A DNA stretch of 46,552 nucleotides, taken from NCBI GenBank assembly GCA_025453675.1, contig JALOPW010000015.1, positions 1-46,552 on the forward strand. The letters are read 5' to 3'. This document shows positions 25,166-33,636 of the stretch, piece by piece. The notes beneath the pieces are model-generated. The model was not told the origin of the DNA. It ran no database searches and saw only the letters and a list, made by a program, of their open reading frames with translations. The DNA comes from Methanolinea sp. (lineage in GTDB: Archaea > Halobacteriota > Methanomicrobia > Methanomicrobiales > Methanospirillaceae). Each line of letters starts with the position of its first letter. Positions within the stretch are counted from its first letter, which is position 1. A program made the position numbers and the translations under genes.

Positions 25166-26335
25166 ATGATCACGCTCGCACTCGCCGGAAAGCCTAACTG
25201 CGGTAAGTCGACCTTTTTCCGGGCGGCGACCATGGCCCACGCCGAGATTGCCAATTACCCCTTCACCACTATCGATGCCAACTTCGGGGTAGCCTATGTC
25301 CGTTCCGAGTGCCCCTGCAAGGGCATGGGACAGCGGTGCGGACACTGTGCCGACGGTATCCGGTACGTGCCGGTGAACCTCATCGATGTGGCCGGCCTTG
25401 TCCCGGACGCCCACAAAGGCAAGGGCCTTGGGAACCAGTTCCTGGACCACCTGCGCCAGGCGGATGCCATCATCCATATCGTTGATGCCAGCGGCTCAAC
25501 CGACACCGAGGGGAACCCCGTGGAGGTTGGGACCCATGACCCACGCGAGGATATCGCCTTCCTGAAGTACGAGATGACCATGTGGGTATACGGGATCCTC
25601 GAGAAGCACTGGGCCAGGCTGCAGCGGCAGGCCCAGTCAAAGACGTATTCCATCTACAGGGGTATCTCTGAGGTCTTCACCGGCCTCGGGATCTCCCCCG
25701 AGGACGTCCAGGACGCGGAGAGGACCGCCAGGGTCGACCTTATGCGGGCGGACCCGGCGGGGCTGACACGTTTCTGCGAGGAGATCGTGCATATCAGCAA
25801 GCCCATGCTCCCCATCGGGAACCGGGTGGACCTGGCACCTGCTCCCCTGGTCGAGCAGCTTCGGCCAGCCGGGCTCACGTTTGCCTCTGCAGCCGGAGAA
25901 CTTGCTCTCCGGAATGCAGTGGCGGGAGGCCTGATCACGTATCACCCCGGCGATCTTTCGTTCTCCATCGTCAGGGAGGATTCCCTCTCCCCTGCCCAGA
26001 AGGCAGGGCTGCAGACCATTGCCCAGGTGATGAAGGCCAATGGTGGGACCGGGGTGCAGCAGGCCATCAACAGGGCAGTGTATGATCTCCTCCGGATGAT
26101 CGTGGTCTATCCTGTCGAAGATGAGCACAAATTTTCTGACTCGCAGGGACGCATCCTCCCCGATGCATTCCTGATGAGGAGGGGCGCCACCCCGCGTGAC
26201 CTGGCCTTCCAGGTGCACACGGACATCGGAAAGGGATTCCTGTACGCCATCGACGCCAGAACCAACATGCGGGTGAAGGATACCCATGAGCTGAAAGACG
26301 GGGACATCATCCGAATTGTGAGTGCCGCGAAATGA
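25166..26335 (+). CDS. OBG-family GTPase with TGS domain (YchF-like)
   Basis: A 389-residue P-loop NTPase: ALAGKPNCGKSTFFRAAT (G1, residues about 5-17), YPFTTIDANFGVAY (G2), VNLIDVAGLVPDAHKG (G3), and HISKPMLPIGNRVD in the G4 position, where the usual NKxD reads NRVD. An insertion with four cysteines (SECPCKGMGQRCGHC, residues about 49-63) could bind metal. The C-terminal TGS domain covers about residues 320-389 (DIGKGFLYAIDARTNMRV). The family acts with ribosomes or as an ATPase in stress response. It diverges from the pyruvate kinase-like gene with only 43 bp between starts. Confidence 0.9.
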   Translation: MITLALAGKPNCGKSTFFRAATMAHAEIANYPFTTIDANFGVAYVRSECPCKGMGQRCGHCADGIRYVPVNLIDVAGLVPDAHKGKGLGNQFLDHLRQADAIIHIVDASGSTDTEGNPVEVGTHDPREDIAFLKYEMTMWVYGILEKHWARLQRQAQSKTYSIYRGISEVFTGLGISPEDVQDAERTARVDLMRADPAGLTRFCEEIVHISKPMLPIGNRVDLAPAPLVEQLRPAGLTFASAAGELALRNAVAGGLITYHPGDLSFSIVREDSLSPAQKAGLQTIAQVMKANGGTGVQQAINRAVYDLLRMIVVYPVEDEHKFSDSQGRILPDAFLMRRGATPRDLAFQVHTDIGKGFLYAIDARTNMRVKDTHELKDGDIIRIVSAAK

Positions 26336-26380
26336 CCGCGTTTGCCTGAAATGAAAGAGGAGAACGCTCAAACGTGAGAT

Positions 26381-26391
26381 ACTTTTATATA
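26381..26391 (+). promoter_or_regulatory. TATA box for the 106-residue protein
   Basis: ACTTTTATATA lies about 27-37 nt before the ATG at 26418. Archaeal initiation about 25 nt downstream of the TATA centre would give a leader of a few nucleotides at most, so this transcript is probably leaderless; no ribosome-binding site is visible. Confidence 0.55.
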
Positions 26392-26417
26392 TTGGCAATT
26401 GTAACCGGAGTACTAAT

Positions 26418-26738
26418 ATGGGTGGCGAGGTCTATCAGGCCCAGATATTGAGGAATTTCTTCGATACCATCACGGGTAACGACCGGAACCTTACCCGCAT
26501 CTATATGTGCGTGGTGAGCCTGGCCAAGATCCGGATGGAGCCCCCGGAGAAGTTCTCCTTCCTCATCGAGCAGCTGCGGAAGAGCAAGCAGCACAAAGAG
26601 CTCTCCGTTGATATCCTGGACTACATGTGCGATGTGGCTGCCCAGCTCGAGATTGCCGCGGTTCAGACCGCATTCGGTGTGAAGGAGATCGGGGAGATCC
26701 AGCAGGAATTTGGAAGCATCAGCATGGATTCCCTGTAA
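26418..26738 (+). CDS. Conserved-looking hypothetical protein
   Basis: A 106-residue, mostly helical soluble protein (MGGEVYQAQILRNFFDTITG, DRNLTRIYMCVVSLAKIRM, LSVDILDYMCDVAAQLEI). I do not recognise the family. It has its own strong TATA element, a probable leaderless start, and a T6 run (26747-26752) just after the stop, so it looks like a well-expressed single-gene unit. Two cysteines only, no signal peptide. Confidence 0.72.
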   Translation: MGGEVYQAQILRNFFDTITGNDRNLTRIYMCVVSLAKIRMEPPEKFSFLIEQLRKSKQHKELSVDILDYMCDVAAQLEIAAVQTAFGVKEIGEIQQEFGSISMDSL

Positions 26739-26833
26739 GGATACCATTTTTTCTGAATAGTGCGTGACCCCGCGAGAGAATCCGTGCCATCCCCATGAGG
26801 ATATGAAAGAGAAAAGCGGACAGGGGGGGCCCC

Positions 26834-27307
26834 TTATTTCAGGTTGAGGGGCTCCCGGTAACTCTCCAGGATCTGGAGCACGAAGTTCTGGTGCTCGTCC
26901 AGTGACTGCACGTCATCCGGGGACTGCAGGTAGGCGACCGTGTAAAGGAGAAGGAGGGCATTGTCAAGCTTCAATGACTCCTGGTCCTCGATCTCTTCTG
27001 CCTTGAGCGCCACGGCCAGGAAGGGGACATCCTGGGCATCGAAACCTACTGGTGAGAACTCTCCCACACGGGACTCCTCGAGGGCCATTGCCCGGTCCTT
27101 TATTATCTGCAGGGCTCTCCCGAGCACCCTGCCGGCCTCGTCCATGGGGAGTCTGGATGCGGCTCTCCCGGCATCTGCCACTGTCTTGGCATACAGTCCA
27201 AATTTGAAGGAAAGGACCGCAGACGCGATATCATGGGCGGTCTCCTGGTCAATATCCCGGAAGAATGGTGTCATTCGGCGGATATACTCATACAGGTATT
27301 TTTCCAT
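26834..27307 (-). CDS. Hypothetical helical protein, possibly the C-terminal part of a frameshifted membrane protein
   Basis: A 157-residue soluble, helical protein starting MEKYLYEYIRRMTPFFRDID. No known domain recognised. The frame stays open upstream beyond the ATG (to about 27466) and encodes hydrophobic, proline-rich sequence there. The preceding membrane-like sequence is in the neighbouring frame, so the original gene may have begun at 27665. Whether the short form is translated on its own from 27307 is open; AGAGGAAGATTCC before the ATG offers a plausible ribosome-binding site. Confidence 0.6.
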   Translation of the reverse strand: MEKYLYEYIRRMTPFFRDIDQETAHDIASAVLSFKFGLYAKTVADAGRAASRLPMDEAGRVLGRALQIIKDRAMALEESRVGEFSPVGFDAQDVPFLAVALKAEEIEDQESLKLDNALLLLYTVAYLQSPDDVQSLDEHQNFVLQILESYREPLNLK

Positions 27308-27665
27308 GGAATCTTCCTCTTTGGTAACGATTTTCGGGGATCTGAAACGGAGATGGAGCCTTACCGGCAGGATGGCGATACTGATGGCAAAGGGTGCCTG
27401 GGGGAGAAGCGAGGGCTTCGTTTCCAGTGGCACGATGAAGATTGGGAGGGCATAGGCCAGGTGCACACAGGGAGACGATGTCCATGCGGGGCTTGAGAGA
27501 GGCGAGGTATGCCAGGATTATCGCCCCGGCCACGCTTCCCCAGGAAAAGTCTGCTCTATCAGCGATGAGGCCTGCCTCCTGGAGGAGGATACCAGGGCCC
27601 GGGCCCCCGAATGAGACCAGGGGCACTGCGAGGGAGATCCGCAACTGAAGTCTCTTCTTCTCCAT
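27308..27665 (-). pseudogene. Possible N-terminal membrane portion of the 26834-27307 gene, in a shifted frame
   Basis: From ATG 27665 the minus strand reads MEKKRLQLRISLAVPLVSFG, LIADRADFSWG, SVAGAIILAYLASLKPRM and MDIVSLC, then leaves the coding-like frame near 27470. The adjacent frame continues LAYALPIFIVPLET, AISIAILPVRLHLRFRSPK, and joins the downstream gene without a stop. Removing one base near 27470 would restore a single 276-residue protein. Total length 832 nt equals 277 codons plus one base, as expected for a one-base insertion or sequencing error. Confidence 0.5.
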
Positions 27666-27829
27666 GTCAGGGTTATCAGATGAATGGAATGACAAGATAC
27701 CATTGAGAATGTGGCGATTCCACAAGAAAAAGATTTCAATATGCCATTCCGGCGGATCAGGGTGCCCGCGAAGAATGAGCAAAGGCCCCTCCCAGATGGT
27801 TTAAACGTCTGTGAGTGCTACCTTGTGGT

Positions 27830-29008
27830 ATGAAGGTGTGCATCATGTGCGGTGGGGAGGGGACGCGCCTTCGTCCGCTCACGTTCGAGCGCCCCAAACC
27901 CTGCATACCTATCGTGAACCGCCCTTCAATCCAGCACCTGGTCTCCCACCTCTCCAACCTTGGATTTCGTGACGTGGTGATAACCCTTGGATACATGGGG
28001 GAGGCCATCGAGGAAGCGCTTGGCGATGGCTCACTCTATGGGGCAGATATCCGTTACGTGCACGAGAAGGTCAAGCTCGGAACGGCCGGGAGCGTGAAGA
28101 ATGCCCAGAAGTACCTGGAAGATCAGGACTTCCTGGTGGTGGGGGGCGACCATGTCACGGATCTCAACCTCCTTGACTTCTACCGCGAACATGCAAGGCA
28201 CCACGCCATCGTCTCCATCGGGCTTATCAGCATCGACGAGCCCGGCGAGTACGGAATCGCAGAGATCGATGCGGACTTCCAGATAAAGCGGTTCAAGGAG
28301 AAGCCGGCCCCCGGTGAGATCTTCTCCAACCTTGCCAGCACCGGGATATACGTATGCAGGCCGGATATTTTTGATGCCATCCCTGCCGGGAGGAAATTTG
28401 ACTTCGCGAGGGATCTCTTCCCGCACCTCATGGAGAGCGGCCATGTGCTGCGGGCATGGCTCGCCCGGGGCAACTGGACCGATGTGGGCAATCCGGCATC
28501 CCTGCGCCAGGCTGAACGCTGGAAACTGCAGGAGATTCCCTACACCAGCATCAGCGGGGACCTGACGATTCGGGCAGGGCAGATCCAGGGGCCTGTGCAA
28601 CTCGGGAGTTCCTTTTCCATGGGTGTCAATTCGCGGCTTATTGGCCCGGTGGCCATCGGAGCGGGAACCGCGATCGGGGACCACGTCCTCATCGGGCCCT
28701 ATACCAGTATCGGGGAGAACTGCCTGGTAAAGAGCCAGGCCAAGATATTCTCCTCTTCTCTCTACAACCGCGTGGTGGTGGGGAGGAACAGCACCATTTC
28801 GGGGAGCATTATCGACAACGACACAGTGATAGGGGACGACTGCAGCCTGGAAAACGACACGGTGATCGGGCCCCGGGTTGTATTCAGGAACGGGGTGGTC
28901 GTGCACTCAAGGACCAGGATCTGGCCGGAGGTGGTGGTGCCGGATGGGGCAGTGGTCAAGGAGCACCTCTTAAACGACGATTATGCGGTGAAGTGCGAGG
29001 GGTCCTAG
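27830..29008 (+). CDS. Sugar-1-phosphate nucleotidyltransferase with hexapeptide-repeat C-terminus
   Basis: A 392-residue enzyme. N-terminal nucleotidyltransferase domain with CGGEGTRLRPLTFERPKPCI (residues about 7-26), VVGGDHVTDL as the metal/sugar site, and FKEKP. The C-terminal part has left-handed beta-helix hexapeptide repeats (IGPVAIGAGTAIGDHVLIGP, NSTISGSIIDNDTVIGDDC). This is the layout of GDP-mannose or glucose/GlcNAc-1-phosphate nucleotidylyltransferases, supplying activated sugars for glycans. The exact sugar is not resolved. The start at ATG 27830 removes a five-residue GTG extension. Confidence 0.88.
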   Translation: MKVCIMCGGEGTRLRPLTFERPKPCIPIVNRPSIQHLVSHLSNLGFRDVVITLGYMGEAIEEALGDGSLYGADIRYVHEKVKLGTAGSVKNAQKYLEDQDFLVVGGDHVTDLNLLDFYREHARHHAIVSIGLISIDEPGEYGIAEIDADFQIKRFKEKPAPGEIFSNLASTGIYVCRPDIFDAIPAGRKFDFARDLFPHLMESGHVLRAWLARGNWTDVGNPASLRQAERWKLQEIPYTSISGDLTIRAGQIQGPVQLGSSFSMGVNSRLIGPVAIGAGTAIGDHVLIGPYTSIGENCLVKSQAKIFSSSLYNRVVVGRNSTISGSIIDNDTVIGDDCSLENDTVIGPRVVFRNGVVVHSRTRIWPEVVVPDGAVVKEHLLNDDYAVKCEGS

Positions 29009-29790
29009 CCCCTCCGCACCAGCCGGTGGGTGATGGCCACCAGGGGGTGGCGGGCATAATCGAGGACCTGGATATCATCGAGCGACCGCAGGTTCATGGC
29101 CCGGGCAGTCCGCTCCATCCCAAGCTCGATATCCTCGTTCACCTCGATGACGTAGGCATCCAGGGTCTTGATGCCCATCTTCCGGGCGGCAATCGCCCTG
29201 TGGTGCCCATCGACCAGGATCAGTTTTCCCGGCCTCCTCACCACGATAAGGGGTTCTGCGAGCCCTTTTTTTATCTCGTATATCCTCCCTTCCAGCTCAT
29301 CTTCGTAGATGCGCGACTGGGTGGGGATGAGCTGGTCGATGGGGACTGCCTCTCTCTTCAGTTCAGGGGAGATCCCGTGAAGCGTCTTTAACGTGGTGAT
29401 GAAGTTGAAGACCTTTTCGGGGGAGACATGCTCGATCTGGGAGCGTATCACGTCGGTATTGGAGATGATCCCGAGCAGCCTGTTCTGCTCATCCACGACA
29501 GGGAGTTTCTGGATTCCGGAGCGGAAGATGACCCTGGCCGCATCATTGATACTCATATCCGGATCGGCCACGATCAGGTGTGCGGACATCACCTTCTGCA
29601 CGGGGGTGGACGTGGGCTGGAAGAGAAGGTCCCTGGCTGCCACGTACCCCACCACCTCATTTCCCGAAACGACAGGGAACCCGTCATGGCCGGTCTTCTG
29701 GATCTTCTCCATGACCTCCCTGACGGTCCCCTGTACGTCGACAGTGACCACGTCGTAGGTCATGTAGTCCCTGACCTTCTTCTTATCCAT
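29005..29790 (-). CDS. CBS-pair protein with ParB-like nuclease/N-terminal domain
   Basis: A 261-residue protein. Two CBS repeats (VRDYMTYDVVTVDVQGTVRE through GYVAARDLLF; VQKVMSAHLIVADPDMSIND through GIISNTDVIRS) are followed by a ParB/sulfiredoxin-like domain (VPIDQLIPTQSRIYEDELE, PLIVVRRPGKLILVDGHHRAIAA). DGHHRAIAA is the family's nucleotide-binding motif. No helix-turn-helix for centromere binding is seen, so it is not a partition ParB; adenine-nucleotide sensing is the likely role of the CBS pair. It converges with the nucleotidyltransferase by a 4-nt overlap. Confidence 0.85.
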   Translation of the reverse strand: MDKKKVRDYMTYDVVTVDVQGTVREVMEKIQKTGHDGFPVVSGNEVVGYVAARDLLFQPTSTPVQKVMSAHLIVADPDMSINDAARVIFRSGIQKLPVVDEQNRLLGIISNTDVIRSQIEHVSPEKVFNFITTLKTLHGISPELKREAVPIDQLIPTQSRIYEDELEGRIYEIKKGLAEPLIVVRRPGKLILVDGHHRAIAARKMGIKTLDAYVIEVNEDIELGMERTARAMNLRSLDDIQVLDYARHPLVAITHRLVRRG

Positions 29791-29842
29791 CGTATCTCAT
29801 TTCAGGGTGTAAAGACTAAAAACCATCGGAAAAAGAGAGATA

Positions 29843-30313
29843 TTATTCGATTTTAATGCGGCTTCCCCGCTCTTCTTTGGATTTTTTCATGCGTATCTCC
29901 AGGACCCCGTTCTTGAAACTGGCAGTGGCTCCCTTTTCAGTGACGTCGTGGGGAAGGGCAACCAGGCGGGCCTGGGATCCGTACATCCTCTCCCTGACAT
30001 AATACCCTTCATCCTTCTCCTCTTTTTCCATCTTCCTTTCGCAGGATATCTCCAGGGTATTGGGATTCACCAGGGAGATGTTGACATCGTCCTTGTCCAT
30101 TCCAGGGAGATCCGCCACAATCATGACTTCGTCATCATGCTCCCTGACATCCACCCGGAACTCCCCCCGAATCGCGGGGAGCATCCGGTCCGCCACTCCG
30201 CCGGGCGGGAGGAGACGCCCCCCGGCTCCCATGAACCGGTTCTCCATCTCCGCCATCATATCCTCGAAGTCGCGCATCATCCAGCCAAATGGGTATCTCC
30301 TTCTATATACCAT
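29843..30313 (-). CDS. Hsp20/alpha-crystallin small heat shock protein
   Basis: A 156-residue chaperone: N-terminal MVYRRRYPFGWMMRDFEDMM, alpha-crystallin domain (FRVDVREHDDEVMIVADLPG, INLSLV-type strand, then LVALPHDVTEKGATASFKNGVLEI), with the usual FKNGVLEIRMKK end and an IKIE tail in place of a classic IXI. It holds unfolding proteins in soluble complexes. A strong Shine-Dalgarno AAGGAGG lies nine or so bases before the ATG, and a GC-rich palindrome sits in the leader. Confidence 0.92.
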   Translation of the reverse strand: MVYRRRYPFGWMMRDFEDMMAEMENRFMGAGGRLLPPGGVADRMLPAIRGEFRVDVREHDDEVMIVADLPGMDKDDVNISLVNPNTLEISCERKMEKEEKDEGYYVRERMYGSQARLVALPHDVTEKGATASFKNGVLEIRMKKSKEERGSRIKIE

Positions 30314-30337
30314 AGGAAACCTCCTTCCCTTTGCCAG

Positions 30338-30349
30338 CGGCGTTCGCCG
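30338..30349 (-). promoter_or_regulatory. GC-rich palindrome in the leader of the Hsp20 gene
   Basis: CGGCGTTCGCCG is a short perfect stem (CGGCG/CGCCG) about 25 nt upstream of the hsp20 ATG, between the A/T-rich promoter region (around 30375-30390) and the Shine-Dalgarno. As RNA it forms a 5-bp hairpin next to the ribosome-binding site; as DNA it could be an operator. Which, if either, is not shown. Confidence 0.35.
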
Positions 30350-30467
30350 ATGGACTAACTTTATGTGAGGAGCTATAACTAATAAATATTGTGGGCACCT
30401 CTCTCCCATCTGCGCCTTATACCACCAGTCTGTAACGTTTATTTTCTGAAAAACCAATCTAGATAGA

Positions 30468-31172
30468 ATGAACGCTCGAGAAAAAGGAAAGGGAAAGAAG
30501 AAACCCGCATCACGCTGGACTGCCAAGAAGATTGGCATCATCATCATCGGAGTGGGTTTTGCGGTGATCATGGTGGTGAGCTCGCTCGGGATGGGCTGGC
30601 TTATGCACCTGAACCCGGCCACCAGTGGTGATGGCGCAGTCGTAGGTGTGACCCTGTATGACGGCATGGACCGCCCGGTTCTGACCACCAGTCACCGTAC
30701 CTTCAACACCACGTTCGATGCCGGGGACATGATATGGCTCTGCGGACAGTTTGCCATGCGGGTCAACGGGACCAGTCAGAACGAGCTCATCCCTGTCCCG
30801 GTCTACAATTATTATTACGGGGAGGCAAAATATGCCCTTTTCTCACCTGAATGGGACACTATTTCCAGAGAACTGCAAGGGATGAAGCAGGGAGAAACCC
30901 GCAAGATATATTTCCCCGCCATCCAGGGATTTGAGCGGGATATGACCGCAGAAGAGTTCGATGGCATTGGGGGCAACTACTCCACCGCCACCACGGGCCA
31001 ACAGATAGTGCTGGCCTTTGCCGAGAATCCGACAATATCCCTCGAAGAGAACGTGACTCCCAGCTACGTGATCCGCACGGGGTACGTCACCGGGAAGACG
31101 ACCGAGGGTGTAAGGGTCAACTATGCCTACCCCGTGGCGGAGATCTCTCTTATACAGGTCACCAAGGCCTGA
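30468..31172 (+). CDS. Membrane-anchored protein with FKBP-like C-terminal region
   Basis: A 234-residue protein. The very basic N-terminus (EKGKGKKKPASRWTAKK) leads into one transmembrane helix (IGIIIIGVGFAVIMVVSSLG, residues about 24-43); the rest faces outside and has several N-x-S/T sites. The segment ELQGMKQGETRKIYFPAIQG resembles the GMxxGE(K)xxxxxP pattern of FKBP peptidyl-prolyl isomerases. That is a weak family hint, and the active-site aromatic residues are not clear. It diverges from hsp20. Confidence 0.65.
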   Translation: MNAREKGKGKKKPASRWTAKKIGIIIIGVGFAVIMVVSSLGMGWLMHLNPATSGDGAVVGVTLYDGMDRPVLTTSHRTFNTTFDAGDMIWLCGQFAMRVNGTSQNELIPVPVYNYYYGEAKYALFSPEWDTISRELQGMKQGETRKIYFPAIQGFERDMTAEEFDGIGGNYSTATTGQQIVLAFAENPTISLEENVTPSYVIRTGYVTGKTTEGVRVNYAYPVAEISLIQVTKA

Positions 31173-31182
31173 AATAACGGAG

Positions 31183-31194
31183 CTTTTTTATAAT
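31183..31194 (+). promoter_or_regulatory. TATA-like element for the thioredoxin-like gene
   Basis: GCTTTTTTATAA lies about 22-33 nt before the ATG at 31215, in the 42-bp gap after the preceding gene. The spacing predicts a leaderless or nearly leaderless transcript. The same T-run may terminate the upstream gene. Confidence 0.45.
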
Positions 31195-31214
31195 TCCCCT
31201 CCATCTTTTTCTGC

Positions 31215-31475
31215 ATGGCATTACGAGTGGTGTATTTCTTCCAGGAGGGCTGCATGGCCTGCCACGAACAGGAACCAATAATTGCAGAGGTTGAAAAAAA
31301 CTGCGGTATCAGGGTTGAATCAATCAATCCCCTCAAAGAAAAGGCGTCAATAAAAGACCACCGCCTTTCCGTCACTCCCACCATCCTGGTGTTCAGGGAT
31401 GGAGTTGAAGTGGAACGTTTTGAAGGCCTGGTTCACCAGGAACAACTGGAAGAGTCCATCCGCCGCCACCTATAG
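31215..31475 (+). CDS. Thioredoxin-like protein
   Basis: An 86-residue thioredoxin-fold protein. The active-site motif is CMAC (in FFQEGCMACHEQE, residues about 14-17), followed by the cis-proline region VTPTILVFRDG and C-terminal helix. It is compact like archaeal thioredoxin/glutaredoxin types and probably acts as a cytoplasmic disulfide reductant. CMAC differs from the common CGPC, so its redox potential may differ. It overlaps the convergent zinc-finger gene by 6 nt. Confidence 0.85.
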   Translation: MALRVVYFFQEGCMACHEQEPIIAEVEKNCGIRVESINPLKEKASIKDHRLSVTPTILVFRDGVEVERFEGLVHQEQLEESIRRHL

Positions 31476-32051
31476 CGGGTAGGCAAAGATCCTCTTGATC
31501 TGCCGGGCCTCTGCCTTTGCACCTTCTCTCCAGAGGATCCCACCGCCCCGCACTTTTATCCGCGAGACCCGGATTCTCCTTTGGCCAGCCTTGTAGACCT
31601 CCCCGACCACGAACGGTTCCTCCCCCTGCACCTGTATCAGCAGGGAGGCAGTAGTCCGTCCGGTGTGAAGGGCGATTCGCACCGCCACCTCCTCGACCTT
31701 CCTGGTCCAGAGGGTGGTGATTTCGGTGCTCGTCGCTTTTTTTACCCTTGACTCCCCCCGCTCGATGGATGTCACCTCCACACCGATATACTCTTCGCCG
31801 CACTCGGCCACGAGATGGTCCCCAAGGCGGCAGGGCTCCCCTGGCTCCATCTCGACCTGGCATACCCTGGATATCCCTTCTACGCTCACGATGGCTTTCA
31901 CCTGGACGGGTTTCTTCTCCTTCGCTGCTGAAAAGGGGTGCACGCTCCCGCATTCGATGCACCTGGCCAGGGGATTTCTCCCAATGGCCACCACCTGATG
32001 CTCAGTCTCAACGCCGCACACCGGACAATGGAACTCCTCGATCCTCTCCAT
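31470..32051 (-). CDS. HVO_0476-family zinc finger protein
   Basis: A 193-residue archaeal protein. The N-terminal zinc ribbon has two CxxC knuckles (FHCPVCGVETEH and ARCIECGSVHPF, residues about 9-37), followed by beta-rich domains ending in a basic region (RRIRVSRIKVRGGG, AEARQIKRIFAYPL). The family is conserved across Euryarchaeota, but its function is not established; a nucleic-acid role is plausible. Confidence 0.82.
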   Translation of the reverse strand: MERIEEFHCPVCGVETEHQVVAIGRNPLARCIECGSVHPFSAAKEKKPVQVKAIVSVEGISRVCQVEMEPGEPCRLGDHLVAECGEEYIGVEVTSIERGESRVKKATSTEITTLWTRKVEEVAVRIALHTGRTTASLLIQVQGEEPFVVGEVYKAGQRRIRVSRIKVRGGGILWREGAKAEARQIKRIFAYPL

Positions 32052-32274
32052 CTCCCTTCACCCTTCCTTGTATACCATTGCATTCTCCCTGCAATATACA
32101 CTCTGACCCTGCACCTGAAATCCCGACCGGGAGATCAGCGCAAAAGGGCGCTACCGCACATACCCTGCCACCCATCTCTCCACGAGGTGCTCCGCACCTT
32201 CGAACCCCGGTCAACCCGCGGCCGCTTCACGCTGATACCTTATATGGTGGAATGCCTGTGAAAATTCTCCCGCC
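32052..32274. other. Structured intergenic region
   Basis: Two hairpins are visible: AGCGC/GCGCT around 32138-32153, and AGGTGC/GCACCT (32185-32190 and 32194-32199). Both flanking genes are on the minus strand, so the region holds the promoter of the DUF92 gene's neighbour and the end of the zinc-finger gene's leader. A GGTTCGAA-like string on the minus strand near 32200 does not fold into a tRNA. Confidence 0.4.
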
Positions 32275-33474
32275 CTACCAAATCATATAGGAGAGCGCTA
32301 CCGCACACACTCCTCCACCCAGTGTTGCCAGGAAATTCGTCCCGGCGTTTCCTACCATCCCGGGGTTCTCCATCAGGGCTCCCACCAGGCTGTCGATGTT
32401 GGTGCCGATGAACCCCGCCAGGGTGCAGACCATTGCGGTGGGGAGGTCAATGATTCCCAGCAGATAGGCGAGCAGGGAGACGATGAGTGCGCCAATGGTT
32501 GCCACAACCTCGCCCGTGAGCGTGACTCCGCCATTGGTCCCGGCCGGAACACGCTCGAAGGTGGTGATCATAAATGGCTTCCCGCCCGTCACCCCGATCT
32601 CGCTTGCCATGGTGTCCCCGGCAGCGGTGGCAACACTCCCCACGAACAGCGCCAGGAAGACCGGTGAGCCTGTCACCCCCCAGAGCACTGCGGATGCGGC
32701 ACAGACGCTCCCATTCGCAAACACGTTCAGGTATCCTCTGGCCCCTCCGTGAATCTGCTCCACCCCCATATGCAGTTTATACTCGTATTTATACCTGGTA
32801 CTGGCCGATCCCAGGATGAAAAACGCCAGGACCACCAGGAACCAGCGGATATCGGCAAAGATGATCAGGATTATTCCTATCAATGCACCAGAGAAGAGCC
32901 CGCTCACGTCCGCAGTTTTTGTCCGGTAGGAGAAGTACCCAAAAGAGAAGGCGATGGCCACCGCGATGGCAATCAGGGCTATTTCTGCATGGTAATTCAG
33001 CTCATCGATCAGGAACATGGTCATCGCAATTCCAAGCGCTTCGATCATCAGGGCATCCTCCCGCTCTTTGAGGATGGCTTTCAGGAGAACCGCGACCACC
33101 ACCCCGAAGAGCACGACGAGGGGAGCCCAGGTACGAAGGTAGGCCATGACCAGGGTGCAGCCCACCAGTGCAGCGGCGATATATGCAATATAGGAGTAGA
33201 GCCGCTCCTCTGTCTCCTGGAATGCCAGCTCCCCCATCACCAGGATAGTGAGAGTACAGGAGAAGACGAGGAGTGGGAGGATGGAGATGCCATAGAGGAG
33301 CGCGATGGGGATGAGGGCCAGGGCCAGGAACCTGGTCTTCCTGATGAGATAGAGGACAAGGGAACAGAGCACCACCATGATGGCCAGGAACCACGGTGGC
33401 TGGACAATCGGTGCGATGAGGATGAAAGAGAGCACCAGAACTGCGGCGAGACGCTCCCCCAGTCTGTTCATCAT
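32275..33474 (-). CDS. DUF92/TIGR00297 family integral membrane protein
   Basis: A 399-residue protein with about ten membrane segments. The C-terminal half has the DUF92 hallmarks: SATRYKY-like segment (GSASTRYKYEYKLHMG), RGYLNVFANGSVCAA, FVGSVATAAGDTMASEIGV and PAGTNGGVTLTGE. Relatives include the plant phytyl-phosphate kinase VTE6, so an isoprenoid-phosphate kinase role in lipid metabolism is a reasonable inference. The N-terminal half (extra segments) has no match I recognise. Confidence 0.82.
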   Translation of the reverse strand: MMNRLGERLAAVLVLSFILIAPIVQPPWFLAIMVVLCSLVLYLIRKTRFLALALIPIALLYGISILPLLVFSCTLTILVMGELAFQETEERLYSYIAYIAAALVGCTLVMAYLRTWAPLVVLFGVVVAVLLKAILKEREDALMIEALGIAMTMFLIDELNYHAEIALIAIAVAIAFSFGYFSYRTKTADVSGLFSGALIGIILIIFADIRWFLVVLAFFILGSASTRYKYEYKLHMGVEQIHGGARGYLNVFANGSVCAASAVLWGVTGSPVFLALFVGSVATAAGDTMASEIGVTGGKPFMITTFERVPAGTNGGVTLTGEVVATIGALIVSLLAYLLGIIDLPTAMVCTLAGFIGTNIDSLVGALMENPGMVGNAGTNFLATLGGGVCAVALSYMIW

Positions 33475-33636
33475 CCTTTTTTTGTTAGTCCCGGGGGGAT
33501 AAGAGCTTTTGTCAGGGGATGAGGGTCTTCATTCTCCGACCGATCCCCATCTCTGCCGCGTTCTGCCGATCCCGGTCAGCGAGGCAGTATTTGCATTCGA
33601 TTAGGTATATCTGCTGCGAACACCCATATATAAAAA

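Noticed and set aside
29005-29790. Chromosome partition ParB
   Set aside because: No helix-turn-helix domain, no parA neighbour and no parS-like sites seen.
32190-32260. TTCGAA-containing string on the minus strand resembling a tRNA T-arm
   Set aside because: The flanking bases do not form a 5-bp T-stem, and no acceptor or anticodon stem is present.
33625-33634. ATATATAAAA directly before the valS ATG
   Set aside because: It ends 3 nt before the start codon, so a TATA box here would initiate inside the gene; the family start at 33637 is secure.
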